A stretch of DNA of 18,047 nucleotides from Candidatus Aminicenantes bacterium UBA4820 (lineage in GTDB: Bacteria > Acidobacteriota > UBA4820). The DNA lies in assembly GCA_002402325.1 (NCBI GenBank), contig DHFQ01000074.1, positions 1 through 18,047 of the forward strand. Reading direction: 5' to 3'. Position numbers and translations under genes: made by a program. Under the pieces are notes generated by a model. It was not told the DNA's origin. It searched no databases and was given only the letters and a program-made list of their open reading frames with translations. Shown here in pieces: positions 7,504-15,068 of the stretch (positions within the stretch are counted from its first letter, which is position 1; each line of letters begins with the position of its first letter).

Positions 7504-8567
7504 ACCTCCCTTTAGATAAGCTCTTTGAAAAGGCATACCAGAATAGAAGGCTTCTTTATGCCTTTTTTGAACTGACATTCAATTGCAACTTCGCCTGCAA
7601 ATTTTGTTACAACCCTGTTTTAAGACAGGGTCAGGAGAGAGGAAAGGGAAAAGTATTTGAAGAAAAGCCACTTTCCCTCGAGGAATATGAGAAACTTCTT
7701 ACAAAATTAAAAAAAGGAGGGGTACTTTTTGTAACATTTAGTGGAGGCGAACCACTTGTCCATCCTGACTTCTGGAATATTGTAACTTCTGCAAAAAAAG
7801 AACATTTTTGTATTAGAATTTTCTCAAATGGTTCTTTGATTGATAAAGAGGCTGCAAAGAAAATGAAAGAAATGGATATTTTTTGTGTAGAGATAAGCCT
7901 CTATGGTTCGTCAAAAGAGACTTACAAGGCTATAACAGGAAGAGAAGATGGTTTTGAAAAGGCTATAAATGCAATAAGATTTTTGAAAGAAGAGGGGGTC
8001 ATTGTTTATACAAAATGTATATTATCAAAATTTACTGAGAATGAGATGGATGAAATTCAGGAACTTGCTAATAGTTTAGGAGTAATTTTAAGATGGGATC
8101 ACCTTCTTAACTCTTCTGAAGATGGGCTTGATTACCCGCTTAAATTCTGTGCATCTGAAAAGAATATAGAAAGACTTTTTTCTGAGTCAAAATTTAAAGC
8201 ATCTTCATCTCCTTTTATGGAGGATGAATGCGGATCAATCTGCACAGTTGGTCGAATGTCTTTGAACATCGATCCCTATGGAAATATAAACCCCTGTGTA
8301 GAATGGAAAGAGCCGCTTGGAAATGTTAGAAGGGATGATATTTTTGAAGTATGGGAAAACTCTGATAAACTAAAAAAAATTATGAAAATTTCTGAAGAGG
8401 TTGGAAAAAAAGTTAAATCGATTACTGATGCTCATCAATATTGTTTTAACTGTATTGGAAGGTCAAAAATAGTTTATGGCGATCCTTATAAAGTTGAACC
8501 CCTCGAAATAAAAGTAGCAGAATTAAGAAAAAGAAGTTTTGAAAAAAATAGTAAATATGAAAAATAG
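7500..8567 (+). CDS. Radical SAM/SPASM peptide maturase, copy 1 (R1; ScmE/ScmF-like)
   Basis: R1 (355 aa) is a PqqE-like radical SAM enzyme. The SAM cluster motif is C29-x3-C33-x2-C36 inside CNFACKFC, followed by SGGEP (81-85) for SAM binding. The C-terminal SPASM/twitch-type region keeps C248, C266 (17 residues apart, in the INPC context) and C315-x2-C318, with C244 as a possible extra ligand, so at least one auxiliary [4Fe-4S] cluster is likely. It partners the overlapping PqqD-like gene. The tail beyond residue 325 has no match in R2. It overlaps K3 by 11 bp. Peptide modification is inferred from family and context; chemistry and substrate are unknown. Confidence 0.87.
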   Translation: MNLPLDKLFEKAYQNRRLLYAFFELTFNCNFACKFCYNPVLRQGQERGKGKVFEEKPLSLEEYEKLLTKLKKGGVLFVTFSGGEPLVHPDFWNIVTSAKKEHFCIRIFSNGSLIDKEAAKKMKEMDIFCVEISLYGSSKETYKAITGREDGFEKAINAIRFLKEEGVIVYTKCILSKFTENEMDEIQELANSLGVILRWDHLLNSSEDGLDYPLKFCASEKNIERLFSESKFKASSSPFMEDECGSICTVGRMSLNIDPYGNINPCVEWKEPLGNVRRDDIFEVWENSDKLKKIMKISEEVGKKVKSITDAHQYCFNCIGRSKIVYGDPYKVEPLEIKVAELRKRSFEKNSKYEK

Positions 8568-9423
8568 TTTAAATTACCATTTCTTTAAATGTGGTCTAAA
8601 ACCTTTTGGTGATAAATCAATTTTTATTAAGATAGCAGATTTTGTGTTTAAAATTGAAGGTCTAAACGAATATTTAAAGGAAAACATAATTGACAATTTC
8701 TCTCTGTTTTTGTGTGAAGAAAAAGACTCTTACTGTAAAATAATAGTTGGAGAGACGATACACTTGAAGGGACTGGAAGATAGGGGATTTGATAATTTTT
8801 CACTTTATGAGGATGAAGAGTGCGAGGTCTATCTTTCCAATTATTTTGCAGTTTGTAGAGAGGAGACTAAAACTTCGCTTTTTCTTGATATCTCAAATGA
8901 AAAAAATGTTCCCTTTGCATTTGAGAATTGTTTTAGATTCCTTATTTCAAAATTATCTTTAAACGCAAATGGAGTTCTATTACACGCTTCAGCTAAGGTG
9001 ATTGATGGTGAAACACGCATTTTTCTTGGAAACCATTTTGCAGGCAAGACAACAGCGGTTGATCTAATAGAAGAAGGTTTTACCATTGGAGACGATGTAA
9101 TTTTAATCTGTAAAAAAGAAAATGAGGATTTTCTCGCGCATCCTCTTCCTGCGGGTTCAAAATTTAAACAATCAAGAGATGAGATTGATTTCTTTAAAAT
9201 AAAAATGTTTTATTCCTTAAAAAAAGGAGAACAAAACAGGTTAAGAAAACTGAATAAACCCACTGCCTTTGCTAAACTTACTGCAAGTTGCCCTTTCAAT
9301 CTTGATATGGATAAAGTTTTACCAATTTGCAGGGAAATAGTCGAACATTTTCCATTCTATGAACTTGAATTCAAGAAAGAGAAAAATTTCCTTTTTGAAG
9401 CGATGAGAAATCTTGATGAGTAA
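8557..9423 (+). CDS. HPr-kinase-like P-loop protein, copy 3 (K3; divergent)
   Basis: K3 (288 aa) is the most divergent of the three paralogues. It keeps GVLLHAS (139-145), a P-loop GNHFAGKT (158-165) and IGDDVILI (177-184), plus LKKGEQNRLRKL, which matches the KSDENQLKKM segment of K2. The P-loop still fits G-x4-G-K-T but replaces the SGxG of K1 and K2 with HFAG, and SDD has become GDD. The N-terminal FKIEGLNEYLK stretch matches IKIEGLNDDLK of K1, so copies 1 and 3 share the front domain. ATG 8557 is preferred over an in-frame TTG at 8539 deep inside R1. Expression probably relies on coupling, since no good ribosome site is visible. Confidence 0.7.
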   Translation: MKNSLNYHFFKCGLKPFGDKSIFIKIADFVFKIEGLNEYLKENIIDNFSLFLCEEKDSYCKIIVGETIHLKGLEDRGFDNFSLYEDEECEVYLSNYFAVCREETKTSLFLDISNEKNVPFAFENCFRFLISKLSLNANGVLLHASAKVIDGETRIFLGNHFAGKTTAVDLIEEGFTIGDDVILICKKENEDFLAHPLPAGSKFKQSRDEIDFFKIKMFYSLKKGEQNRLRKLNKPTAFAKLTASCPFNLDMDKVLPICREIVEHFPFYELEFKKEKNFLFEAMRNLDE

Positions 9424-10411
9424 TGAAATTGAATCTATTTTTGACAAAGTTTTAAACTCAAGAAGGTTATTCTACGCCTCGTTGGAACTCACATTTAACT
9501 GCAATTTTGCCTGTAAGTTTTGTTATAATCCAATTGAAAGAGAGGGTCAGGAAAGAAAGAAAAATGTTTTAGAAAATGAGAGACCTTTAACAAAAGATGA
9601 AATTTTTGATCTTCTTGAGCAGTTGAGGGAGTGCGGGGTTTTGTATTTTACACTAACCGGAGGTGAACCTTTTGTCCACCCGCAATTTTGGGAAATTGCA
9701 AGAAAATGTAAAGAGTTAGCATTTGTCTTAAGAATTTTTTCCAATGGGTCGTTAATAGGAGAAAAGGAAGTCAAAAAGTTATCAGAGTTATGTCCAAACT
9801 GTTTGGAAATCAGTCTTTATGGTGCTTCAGAAAAAAGTTATGAAAAAAGTTGTGGAAGAGGAGCTTCCTTTAACAAAGTGATTAAAGGTTTAAATTTGTT
9901 AAAAAAAGAGGGAATAAATGTCTATTTGAAATGCATGCTAACCTCTGCTACTGAAAATGAGATGGATGAAATTCAGGGTATTGCAGATGATTTAGGTTTT
10001 CCTCTAAATTGGGATCCAAATCTTGAAGTAAGTGATGATGGGGATGATTATCCTTTGAAAATGAGTGCTTCTAAGAAAGCAATAGAGAGACTTTACAATG
10101 AAAGCAAATTTAAAGTCGGTTTTTCTCCATTTGAAGGCGGTGAGAGAATCTCTACCTGCAACATCGGCAAAAATTTAATCCACATTGATCCTTACGGAAA
10201 TGTTTTCCCCTGCGTTGAGTGGAGGGAAAGCATTGGCAATGTGAAGAAAGATAAAATCAAAGATTTGTGGGAAAATTCAGAAAAACTTTTTTATTTGATG
10301 AAACTATCTAAAGAGTGTGTAAAAGAAACGGGCAAAACCAAATTTTTCTGTATTGCAAGAGAGATACGAAAAAAACAAAATTCCTCAATAAAATTTAAGA
10401 GTGAGGATTAA
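9416..10411 (+). CDS. Radical SAM/SPASM peptide maturase, copy 2 (R2; ScmE/ScmF-like)
   Basis: R2 (331 aa) is a close paralogue of R1. C29-x3-C33-x2-C36 and TGGEP (81-85) fall at identical positions. From the RRL before the cluster through GQER, 26 of 32 residues are the same as in R1. SPASM-region C248 and C266 are kept, but the terminal C-x2-C of R1 (C315, C318) is reduced to a single C312; the first position is lysine. The C-terminus is also about 24 residues shorter. ATG 9416 overlaps the K3 stop by 8 bp. It is a probable second modification enzyme with an altered auxiliary cluster site. Confidence 0.85.
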   Translation: MSNEIESIFDKVLNSRRLFYASLELTFNCNFACKFCYNPIEREGQERKKNVLENERPLTKDEIFDLLEQLRECGVLYFTLTGGEPFVHPQFWEIARKCKELAFVLRIFSNGSLIGEKEVKKLSELCPNCLEISLYGASEKSYEKSCGRGASFNKVIKGLNLLKKEGINVYLKCMLTSATENEMDEIQGIADDLGFPLNWDPNLEVSDDGDDYPLKMSASKKAIERLYNESKFKVGFSPFEGGERISTCNIGKNLIHIDPYGNVFPCVEWRESIGNVKKDKIKDLWENSEKLFYLMKLSKECVKETGKTKFFCIAREIRKKQNSSIKFKSED

Positions 10412-10416
10412 GAAAT

Positions 10417-11622
10417 ATGAAATACTTTCTTTCATTAGTAACAACATCAGCAAAAGCAGCATCAAGTGTCCTGAATGCGCTCTGGACATTTCCGTCTATA
10501 CTAATAAGTGCATTAATGATTGCGTGGGCTGCTGAATCTGCTCAATTTTTTCTTTCTCAAGGATTATCCCTTGCAATTCTTGCGTGGATTCAAACACTAC
10601 CAGAATTTGCAGTTGAAGCGGTTATAGCCTACGAAGCACCAAGAATCCCAAATGGAATTTCTCTTGTTTCTGCAAACTTGACAGGTTCTCTAAGGCTTTT
10701 GATGGGATTTGGCTGGCCTCTAATATTTTTTACGACTTTTGCCTTCTATTATAAAAAATACAAAAGATTTCTGAAGGAGATTGTTCTTGAAGATGAGCAT
10801 TCAGTTGAAGTAATGGGGCTTCTTTTTCCGCAACTTTATTTTATTTTCATCATTTTTAAAGGTACTTTAAATATCCTTGATGGAATTGTTCTTTTTATGT
10901 TTTATTTTGTCTATATAGCAATTTTGCAAAAAATTCCTCCAAAGGAGATTGAAAACCCTGAGGAAGAGGAATGGCCTGTAAAAAAAATTGTCGTTATGGA
11001 AAAACGAAAACGAATTTTTACAATATCCGCTCTTTTTATAGCGGGTGCTACGGTGATAATGTTTACAGCGGAACCTTTCCTACATTCACTTAAATCTCTT
11101 GCTCTCGCTATTGGAGTTTCTGAGTATGTCTTTATCCAGTGGCTTGCACCATTCTTAAGTGAATTTCCTGAGAAAGTCTCTGCTGTCTATTGGGCGAGAA
11201 AAATAAAGGGTGCTCCAATGGCATTCATGAATATGGTTTCATCAAACATCAACCAATGGACCATGCTTGCGGGTATGATACCCATTGTCTATGCAATTTC
11301 ATCAAAAAATCTTAATGGAGTTCCGTTCGACCATCACCAGAAAATAGAGTTGATACTCACACTTTTGCAATCATTTCTTGGTTTTGTATTTCTTTTAAAC
11401 CTCCGTTTTTCTTTTTATGAGGCTCTCTCTGTTCTATTTCTGTGGGGTTACCAGTTTTTTGTTCCATCTTCACGAGAGGAAATTATCTGGGTCTATCTTT
11501 TATTCATTGTTATAGAGATAGTTTTTTGGTTCACAAAGAAAAGAAAACCTCTTGCATTCAAAAAGTTTTATAAACTCTGGAAAAACAAAGTTATTGCTAA
11601 AGATGTTTCACTCTTGAAATAA
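10417..11622 (+). CDS. CaCA-family (Na+/Ca2+ exchanger-like) membrane protein
   Basis: This is a 401-aa polytopic membrane protein of about 10-11 hydrophobic segments, with the two inverted alpha-repeats of the calcium/cation antiporter superfamily. Alpha-1 is LPEFAVEAV (61-69) with SANLTGS (85-91). Alpha-2 is FLSEFPEKVSAV (246-257) with NMVSSNINQW (272-281). The ion-coordinating glutamates correspond to Glu63 and Glu249 or Glu252. A charged loop near residues 172-198 splits the halves, as in the family. The alpha-repeats are divergent from canonical CaX/NCX, so the transported ion is uncertain. It starts 5 bp after R2 and is the last gene of the long same-strand run. Confidence 0.75.
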   Translation: MKYFLSLVTTSAKAASSVLNALWTFPSILISALMIAWAAESAQFFLSQGLSLAILAWIQTLPEFAVEAVIAYEAPRIPNGISLVSANLTGSLRLLMGFGWPLIFFTTFAFYYKKYKRFLKEIVLEDEHSVEVMGLLFPQLYFIFIIFKGTLNILDGIVLFMFYFVYIAILQKIPPKEIENPEEEEWPVKKIVVMEKRKRIFTISALFIAGATVIMFTAEPFLHSLKSLALAIGVSEYVFIQWLAPFLSEFPEKVSAVYWARKIKGAPMAFMNMVSSNINQWTMLAGMIPIVYAISSKNLNGVPFDHHQKIELILTLLQSFLGFVFLLNLRFSFYEALSVLFLWGYQFFVPSSREEIIWVYLLFIVIEIVFWFTKKRKPLAFKKFYKLWKNKVIAKDVSLLK

Positions 11623-11664
11623 ATTGTTTAATTAACCACTTAACAACCTGAAATAAAAGTTGGA

Positions 11665-11692
11665 GTATTTGATTAGTATTAGAGTGTATTAG
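11665..11692 (+). repeat. Helically phased repeats upstream of the sigma-54 promoter
   Basis: GTATTTG (11665-11671), GTATTAG (11676-11682) and GTATTAG (11686-11692) start 11 and 10 bp apart, about one helical turn each. They lie 33-60 bp upstream of the -24 GG. Direct repeats on one DNA face upstream of a sigma-54 promoter suit an activator binding array or a bent segment. Short AT-rich repeats can also arise by chance. Confidence 0.4.
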
Positions 11693-11723
11693 CATTTGAA
11701 TCTCTTCGTGCTACACATTTCTC

Positions 11724-11739
11724 TGGCACGATAATTGCT
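11724..11739 (+). promoter_or_regulatory. Sigma-54 (-24/-12) promoter of the 2-oxoacid dehydrogenase operon
   Basis: TGGCACGATAATTGCT matches the RpoN consensus TGGCAC-N5-TTGCW at every fixed position. GG (11725-11726) and GC (11737-11738) are separated by exactly 10 bp, as required. Transcription would start near 11750, 25 bp before the E1 alpha ATG. It lies in the 152-bp non-coding gap between two operons, the only place a new promoter is needed. No good sigma-70 pair overlaps it. An AAA+ enhancer-binding activator must act on it, but none is encoded in the window. Confidence 0.85.
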
Positions 11740-11774
11740 CTATTTATGTAATGGAAAATGAAAGGAGCCGTTAA

Positions 11775-12854
11775 ATGGCAATAAAAAAGATATTTGATGG
11801 TTATGTCGAGCGACTTGAGATTCTTGATAAAGATGGTAATTATAAAAAAGATGAAATTCCCCAACTGTCAAACGAAGATTTCTTAAAGCTTTTCGAACTT
11901 ATGTTAAAAATGCGTCTTCTGGATCAGAAGGCTTTAAATCTTCAAAGGCAGGGAAGGATAAACACTTATGGTTCTCTAAAGGGGCAGGAGGCATCTCAGG
12001 CTGGGCTTGCCTTGAATTTAAAAAAAAGTGATTTTATCGTTCCTTCATTTAGAGAGCATGGAATTATGATGGCAATGGGTGTTCCTCTTCATCTAATCTA
12101 TGCATTGTGGAAGGGCGATGAAAGGGGGAATTTTCATCCAGAAGGAGTGAATTGTCTTCCTCCCGCAATACCTGTTGGAAGCCAACTTCTTCACGCTACG
12201 GGACTCGGTATGGCTTTTAAGTGGAAGAATAGAGATGAAATTGCCGTTGGTTTTTCTGGTGATGGTTCCTCATCTCAAGGCGATTTTCACGAGGCATTGA
12301 ACTTCGCTTCTGTTTTTGGGGCAAGAACACTGTTTTTTATACAGAACAATCAATATGCTATTTCGGTTCCTTTTTCAAAACAGACAAAGGCTAGGTCAGT
12401 TGCTCAGAAGTCGCTTGCATACGAGATGAAGAGCATTCAGGTTGATGGAAACGATGTCCTTGCCGTCTATCAGGCATCAAAAGATGCGGTAGATTATATT
12501 AGAAAGGGCGAAGGACCATTTTTGATTGAATGTTTAACATACAGGATGGAAAATCATACTACTTCTGACGATCACACAAAATACAGAAACAAGGAAGAGA
12601 TTGAATTCTGGGCTCAAAGGGATCCGATTGATAGGTACAGAAAGTTTTTGCATTCAAATAAATTGATTGATGAAGAAAAAGAAAAGCAACTTGTCAAAGA
12701 GATAGGTAAGTGGATAGAGGAAGAAGTTGAAAAATTTGAATCAATGCCAAAACCAAAAGCCACGGATGCTGTTGATTATGTCTACGATGAATTACCGTGG
12801 TATTTAAAGGAAGAAAGAGTATTTCTTGAAGAAAAGGAGAGAGAAAATGGCTGA
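11775..12854 (+). CDS. pdhA: 2-oxoacid (pyruvate) dehydrogenase E1 component, alpha subunit
   Basis: This is the thiamine-diphosphate-binding alpha subunit (359 aa) of a heterotetrameric E1, which decarboxylates a 2-oxoacid and loads lipoyl-E2. The TPP motif runs from GDG (162-164) to QNN (190-192). EGVNCLPPAIPVGSQ (123-137) and IQVDGNDVLAVY closely resemble Bacillus-type PdhA, and favour pyruvate over branched-chain substrates. ATG 11775 follows AAAGGAG (11761-11767). It is the first gene of the sigma-54-driven operon. Its last 8 bp overlap E1 beta. Acetoin and branched-chain dehydrogenases belong to the same superfamily and are often sigma-54 regulated, so they remain alternatives. Confidence 0.87.
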   Translation: MAIKKIFDGYVERLEILDKDGNYKKDEIPQLSNEDFLKLFELMLKMRLLDQKALNLQRQGRINTYGSLKGQEASQAGLALNLKKSDFIVPSFREHGIMMAMGVPLHLIYALWKGDERGNFHPEGVNCLPPAIPVGSQLLHATGLGMAFKWKNRDEIAVGFSGDGSSSQGDFHEALNFASVFGARTLFFIQNNQYAISVPFSKQTKARSVAQKSLAYEMKSIQVDGNDVLAVYQASKDAVDYIRKGEGPFLIECLTYRMENHTTSDDHTKYRNKEEIEFWAQRDPIDRYRKFLHSNKLIDEEKEKQLVKEIGKWIEEEVEKFESMPKPKATDAVDYVYDELPWYLKEERVFLEEKERENG

Positions 12855-13833
12855 AACGCAAAAACTAAACCTCGCACAATCTATAAATCAGGCACTTTTT
12901 CAAATGATGGAAAAGGATGAAAGTATAATAATTATGGGTGAGGATGTTGGAAAGGACGGAGGGGTTTTCAGGGTTACTGAGGGGTTGATTGAAAAATTTG
13001 GTGAGATGAGAGTTATAGATACTCCACTTGCTGAAAGTGCGATAGTTGGAAGCGCAATAGGGCTTTCGATAGGAGGATTTAAGCCTGTTTGCGAGATTCA
13101 ATTTATGGATTTTATGTATCCTGCGTTAAATCAGATTCTGGGACATTTAGCAAGATATAGAAACAGAACGAGGGGAAAGTATCCTTTAAAAATGGTTGTA
13201 AGAATGCCATTTGGTGGAGGAATTCACCCACCGGAACACCACAGCGAAAGCCTTGAGACCATTCTTTTACACACGGCTGGACTTATTGTGGTAGCGCCTT
13301 CAAATCCCTACGATGCAAAAGGGTTGCTTGTCTCGGCACTTGAGAGCAACAACCCTATAATTTATATGGAACCAAAAAGGATTTATAGAGCATTCAGGGA
13401 AGATGTTCCAAATAAAATTTATAGGATTCCGATAGGAAAGGCAAATGTCGTAAAAGAGGGAAAAGATTTGAGCATAATCACCTTTGGTGCAATGGTGAGA
13501 ATTTCACTCGAGGCTTCTTTAGAACTTCAAAAAAGTAACATCGATGTTGAAGTGATCGATTTAAGGACATTAAATCCTCTTGATGTAAAGACGATTATAT
13601 CTTCTGTTGAAAAAACTGGAAGAGCAATAGTTGTCCATGAAGCCCCCAAAATTCTTGGGATTGGTGCAGAAATATCATCACTAATTCAGGAGAGGGCGTT
13701 GACATCACTCCTTGCACCTGTAAAAAGAATAACAGGACTTGATGCTCCATTCCCTATGGCACTACTGGAGGGACGTTATCTTCCTGATAAAGATAGAATT
13801 GTAGAAGGTGTTTATGAGACCCTTGAATATTAG
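12847..13833 (+). CDS. pdhB: 2-oxoacid (pyruvate) dehydrogenase E1 component, beta subunit
   Basis: The 328-aa transketolase-type beta subunit pairs with E1 alpha to form the active site. GEDVG (31-35), TPLAESAIVG (59-68, catalytic glutamate Glu63), the HHSES loop (131-135) and APSNPYDAKGLL are all typical. The C-terminal VVHEAPKILGIGAEI segment contacts the E2 binding domain. ATG 12847 follows AAGGAGA (12834-12840) with 6-nt spacing and overlaps the alpha gene by 8 bp; the in-frame 12826 start would precede that ribosome site. It lies 8 bp before E2. Confidence 0.92.
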   Translation: MAETQKLNLAQSINQALFQMMEKDESIIIMGEDVGKDGGVFRVTEGLIEKFGEMRVIDTPLAESAIVGSAIGLSIGGFKPVCEIQFMDFMYPALNQILGHLARYRNRTRGKYPLKMVVRMPFGGGIHPPEHHSESLETILLHTAGLIVVAPSNPYDAKGLLVSALESNNPIIYMEPKRIYRAFREDVPNKIYRIPIGKANVVKEGKDLSIITFGAMVRISLEASLELQKSNIDVEVIDLRTLNPLDVKTIISSVEKTGRAIVVHEAPKILGIGAEISSLIQERALTSLLAPVKRITGLDAPFPMALLEGRYLPDKDRIVEGVYETLEY

Positions 13834-13841
13834 AGGTGAAA

Positions 13842-15059
13842 ATGAGATATGAATTTAGATTTCCTGATGTTGGAGAAGGAATTAGTGAAGGTAAAATTGT
13901 TGAATGGCTTGCAAAAGAGGGAGATTTCGTTGAAATGGACCAGCCTTTTGTGAAGGTTGAGACAGATAAGGCGATTGTTGATCTTCCCGCCCCAAAAAAG
14001 GGATATTTAAAAGTGTTAGTTGAAAAAGGTGCAACAATTAAGGTTGGGGATGTCATCGCAGTCTTTGGTGAAAAAGGGGAAAAATATGAGGCTTCTTCGG
14101 GTGCAGTTAAGGAAGAGATAAAGAAAAAAGCCATCAAAAAGGTTGAAGAAGTTTCTCAAAGAGTAGCAGGCAAGGTTCTTGCAACTCCTCATACGAGGTC
14201 GCTTGCAAGAAAACTTGGGGTTGACATAAACCTCGTTGAGCCAACGGGTAAAGGGGGACGAATAACGGATGAAGATTTAAAGAACTATTTGAATAGGTCG
14301 AAACTTTCTATGACTGAAACTACTACGCAAACCATTAAGGAACCTGTTTTAAGCGAAGGTCTTGAGACAAGAGTTGAATTGACCCATTTAAGAAAGGTCA
14401 TTGCTCAAAATATGGCTTTTAGTAAGGAAAAATCTGCACAGGTAACACATATTGATGAGGCTGATGTAACAGATCTTTACTCCTACTATAAAGAGATAAA
14501 GGAAAACCTCGAAAAAGAGGGGGTAAGGATGACTCTTCTTCCATTTTTTATTAAAGCTCTCACTCTCACTTTGAAGGAGTTTCCCAAATTTAATGCATCG
14601 GTTAATGAAGAGAAAGGAGAATTCATTTTTAAACACTATTTCAACATTGGCTTTGCAGTTGACACAGATGAAGGGCTCATAGTTCCGATAATAAAAAATG
14701 CTGATAAATTAAATCTTGTGGGGATAGCGAAGGTTACTCAAGATTTAACTTTAAAAGCAAAGGAGAGAAAGCTTTCTCTTGATGATTTAAAAGGAGGAAG
14801 CTGCACTGTAACGAATGTGGGAACACTCGGAGGTGTTTTTGCCACGCCAATAATTCATCAACCAGAATTGGCAATTGTTGGTTTTCACACAATAAAAGAT
14901 AGGCCATGGGTTGTTGATGGAGAAATTGTCGTAAGAAAGATAATGTATATATCAATTTCATTTGACCACAAATACATAGATGGCGCTGAAGCGGCGAGGT
15001 TCGCATCAAGACTTGTTTTCTACCTTGAAAAACCTTCGCTCATTTTTGCAAAAGGTTAG
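13842..15059 (+). CDS. pdhC: 2-oxoacid (pyruvate) dehydrogenase E2, dihydrolipoyl acyltransferase
   Basis: This is the 405-aa core acyltransferase. It has one lipoyl domain with the lipoylated lysine in ETDKA at Lys43. A peripheral subunit-binding domain spans about 112-148 (ATPHTRSLARKLGV ... GRITDEDL). A catalytic domain ends in SFDHKYIDGAEAA, with active-site His376 and Asp380. The usual HR of the DHRxxDG motif is HK here, a mild variation. The linkers are short and rich in lysine, glutamate and threonine rather than alanine-proline. ATG 13842 has GAGGTG just upstream (13833-13838); a GTG at 13836 lies within that ribosome site. E3 follows 9 bp downstream. Confidence 0.92.
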   Translation: MRYEFRFPDVGEGISEGKIVEWLAKEGDFVEMDQPFVKVETDKAIVDLPAPKKGYLKVLVEKGATIKVGDVIAVFGEKGEKYEASSGAVKEEIKKKAIKKVEEVSQRVAGKVLATPHTRSLARKLGVDINLVEPTGKGGRITDEDLKNYLNRSKLSMTETTTQTIKEPVLSEGLETRVELTHLRKVIAQNMAFSKEKSAQVTHIDEADVTDLYSYYKEIKENLEKEGVRMTLLPFFIKALTLTLKEFPKFNASVNEEKGEFIFKHYFNIGFAVDTDEGLIVPIIKNADKLNLVGIAKVTQDLTLKAKERKLSLDDLKGGSCTVTNVGTLGGVFATPIIHQPELAIVGFHTIKDRPWVVDGEIVVRKIMYISISFDHKYIDGAEAARFASRLVFYLEKPSLIFAKG

Positions 15060-15068
15060 GGAGGAAGA

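Noticed and set aside
5522..9423. Canonical HPr kinase/phosphorylase of carbon catabolite control
   Set aside because: P-loop and DD motifs are present, but the HprK signature region is missing, there are three copies, and no ptsH or PTS gene is nearby. The context is a PqqD/radical SAM cassette.
10290..10411. A frameshift at the 3' end of R2 explaining the missing cysteine
   Set aside because: The two other frames were read. One gives a lone cysteine in LYCKRD with no match to the R1 tail, and the other gives none. The in-frame FCIAR still aligns with NCIGR of R1, so in-frame divergence is simpler.
11622..11650. Rho-independent terminator after the exchanger gene
   Set aside because: TTGTTTAA and TTAACAA can pair, but the stem is short, AT-only and bulged, and no T-run follows. 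It is too weak to call.
13754..14137. 127-aa open frame antisense to the E1 beta/E2 junction
   Set aside because: It lies opposite two well-supported genes, has no ribosome site or recognisable domain, and its composition mirrors the coding strand. The same holds for other antisense frames such as 2656-2970 and 1381-1680.
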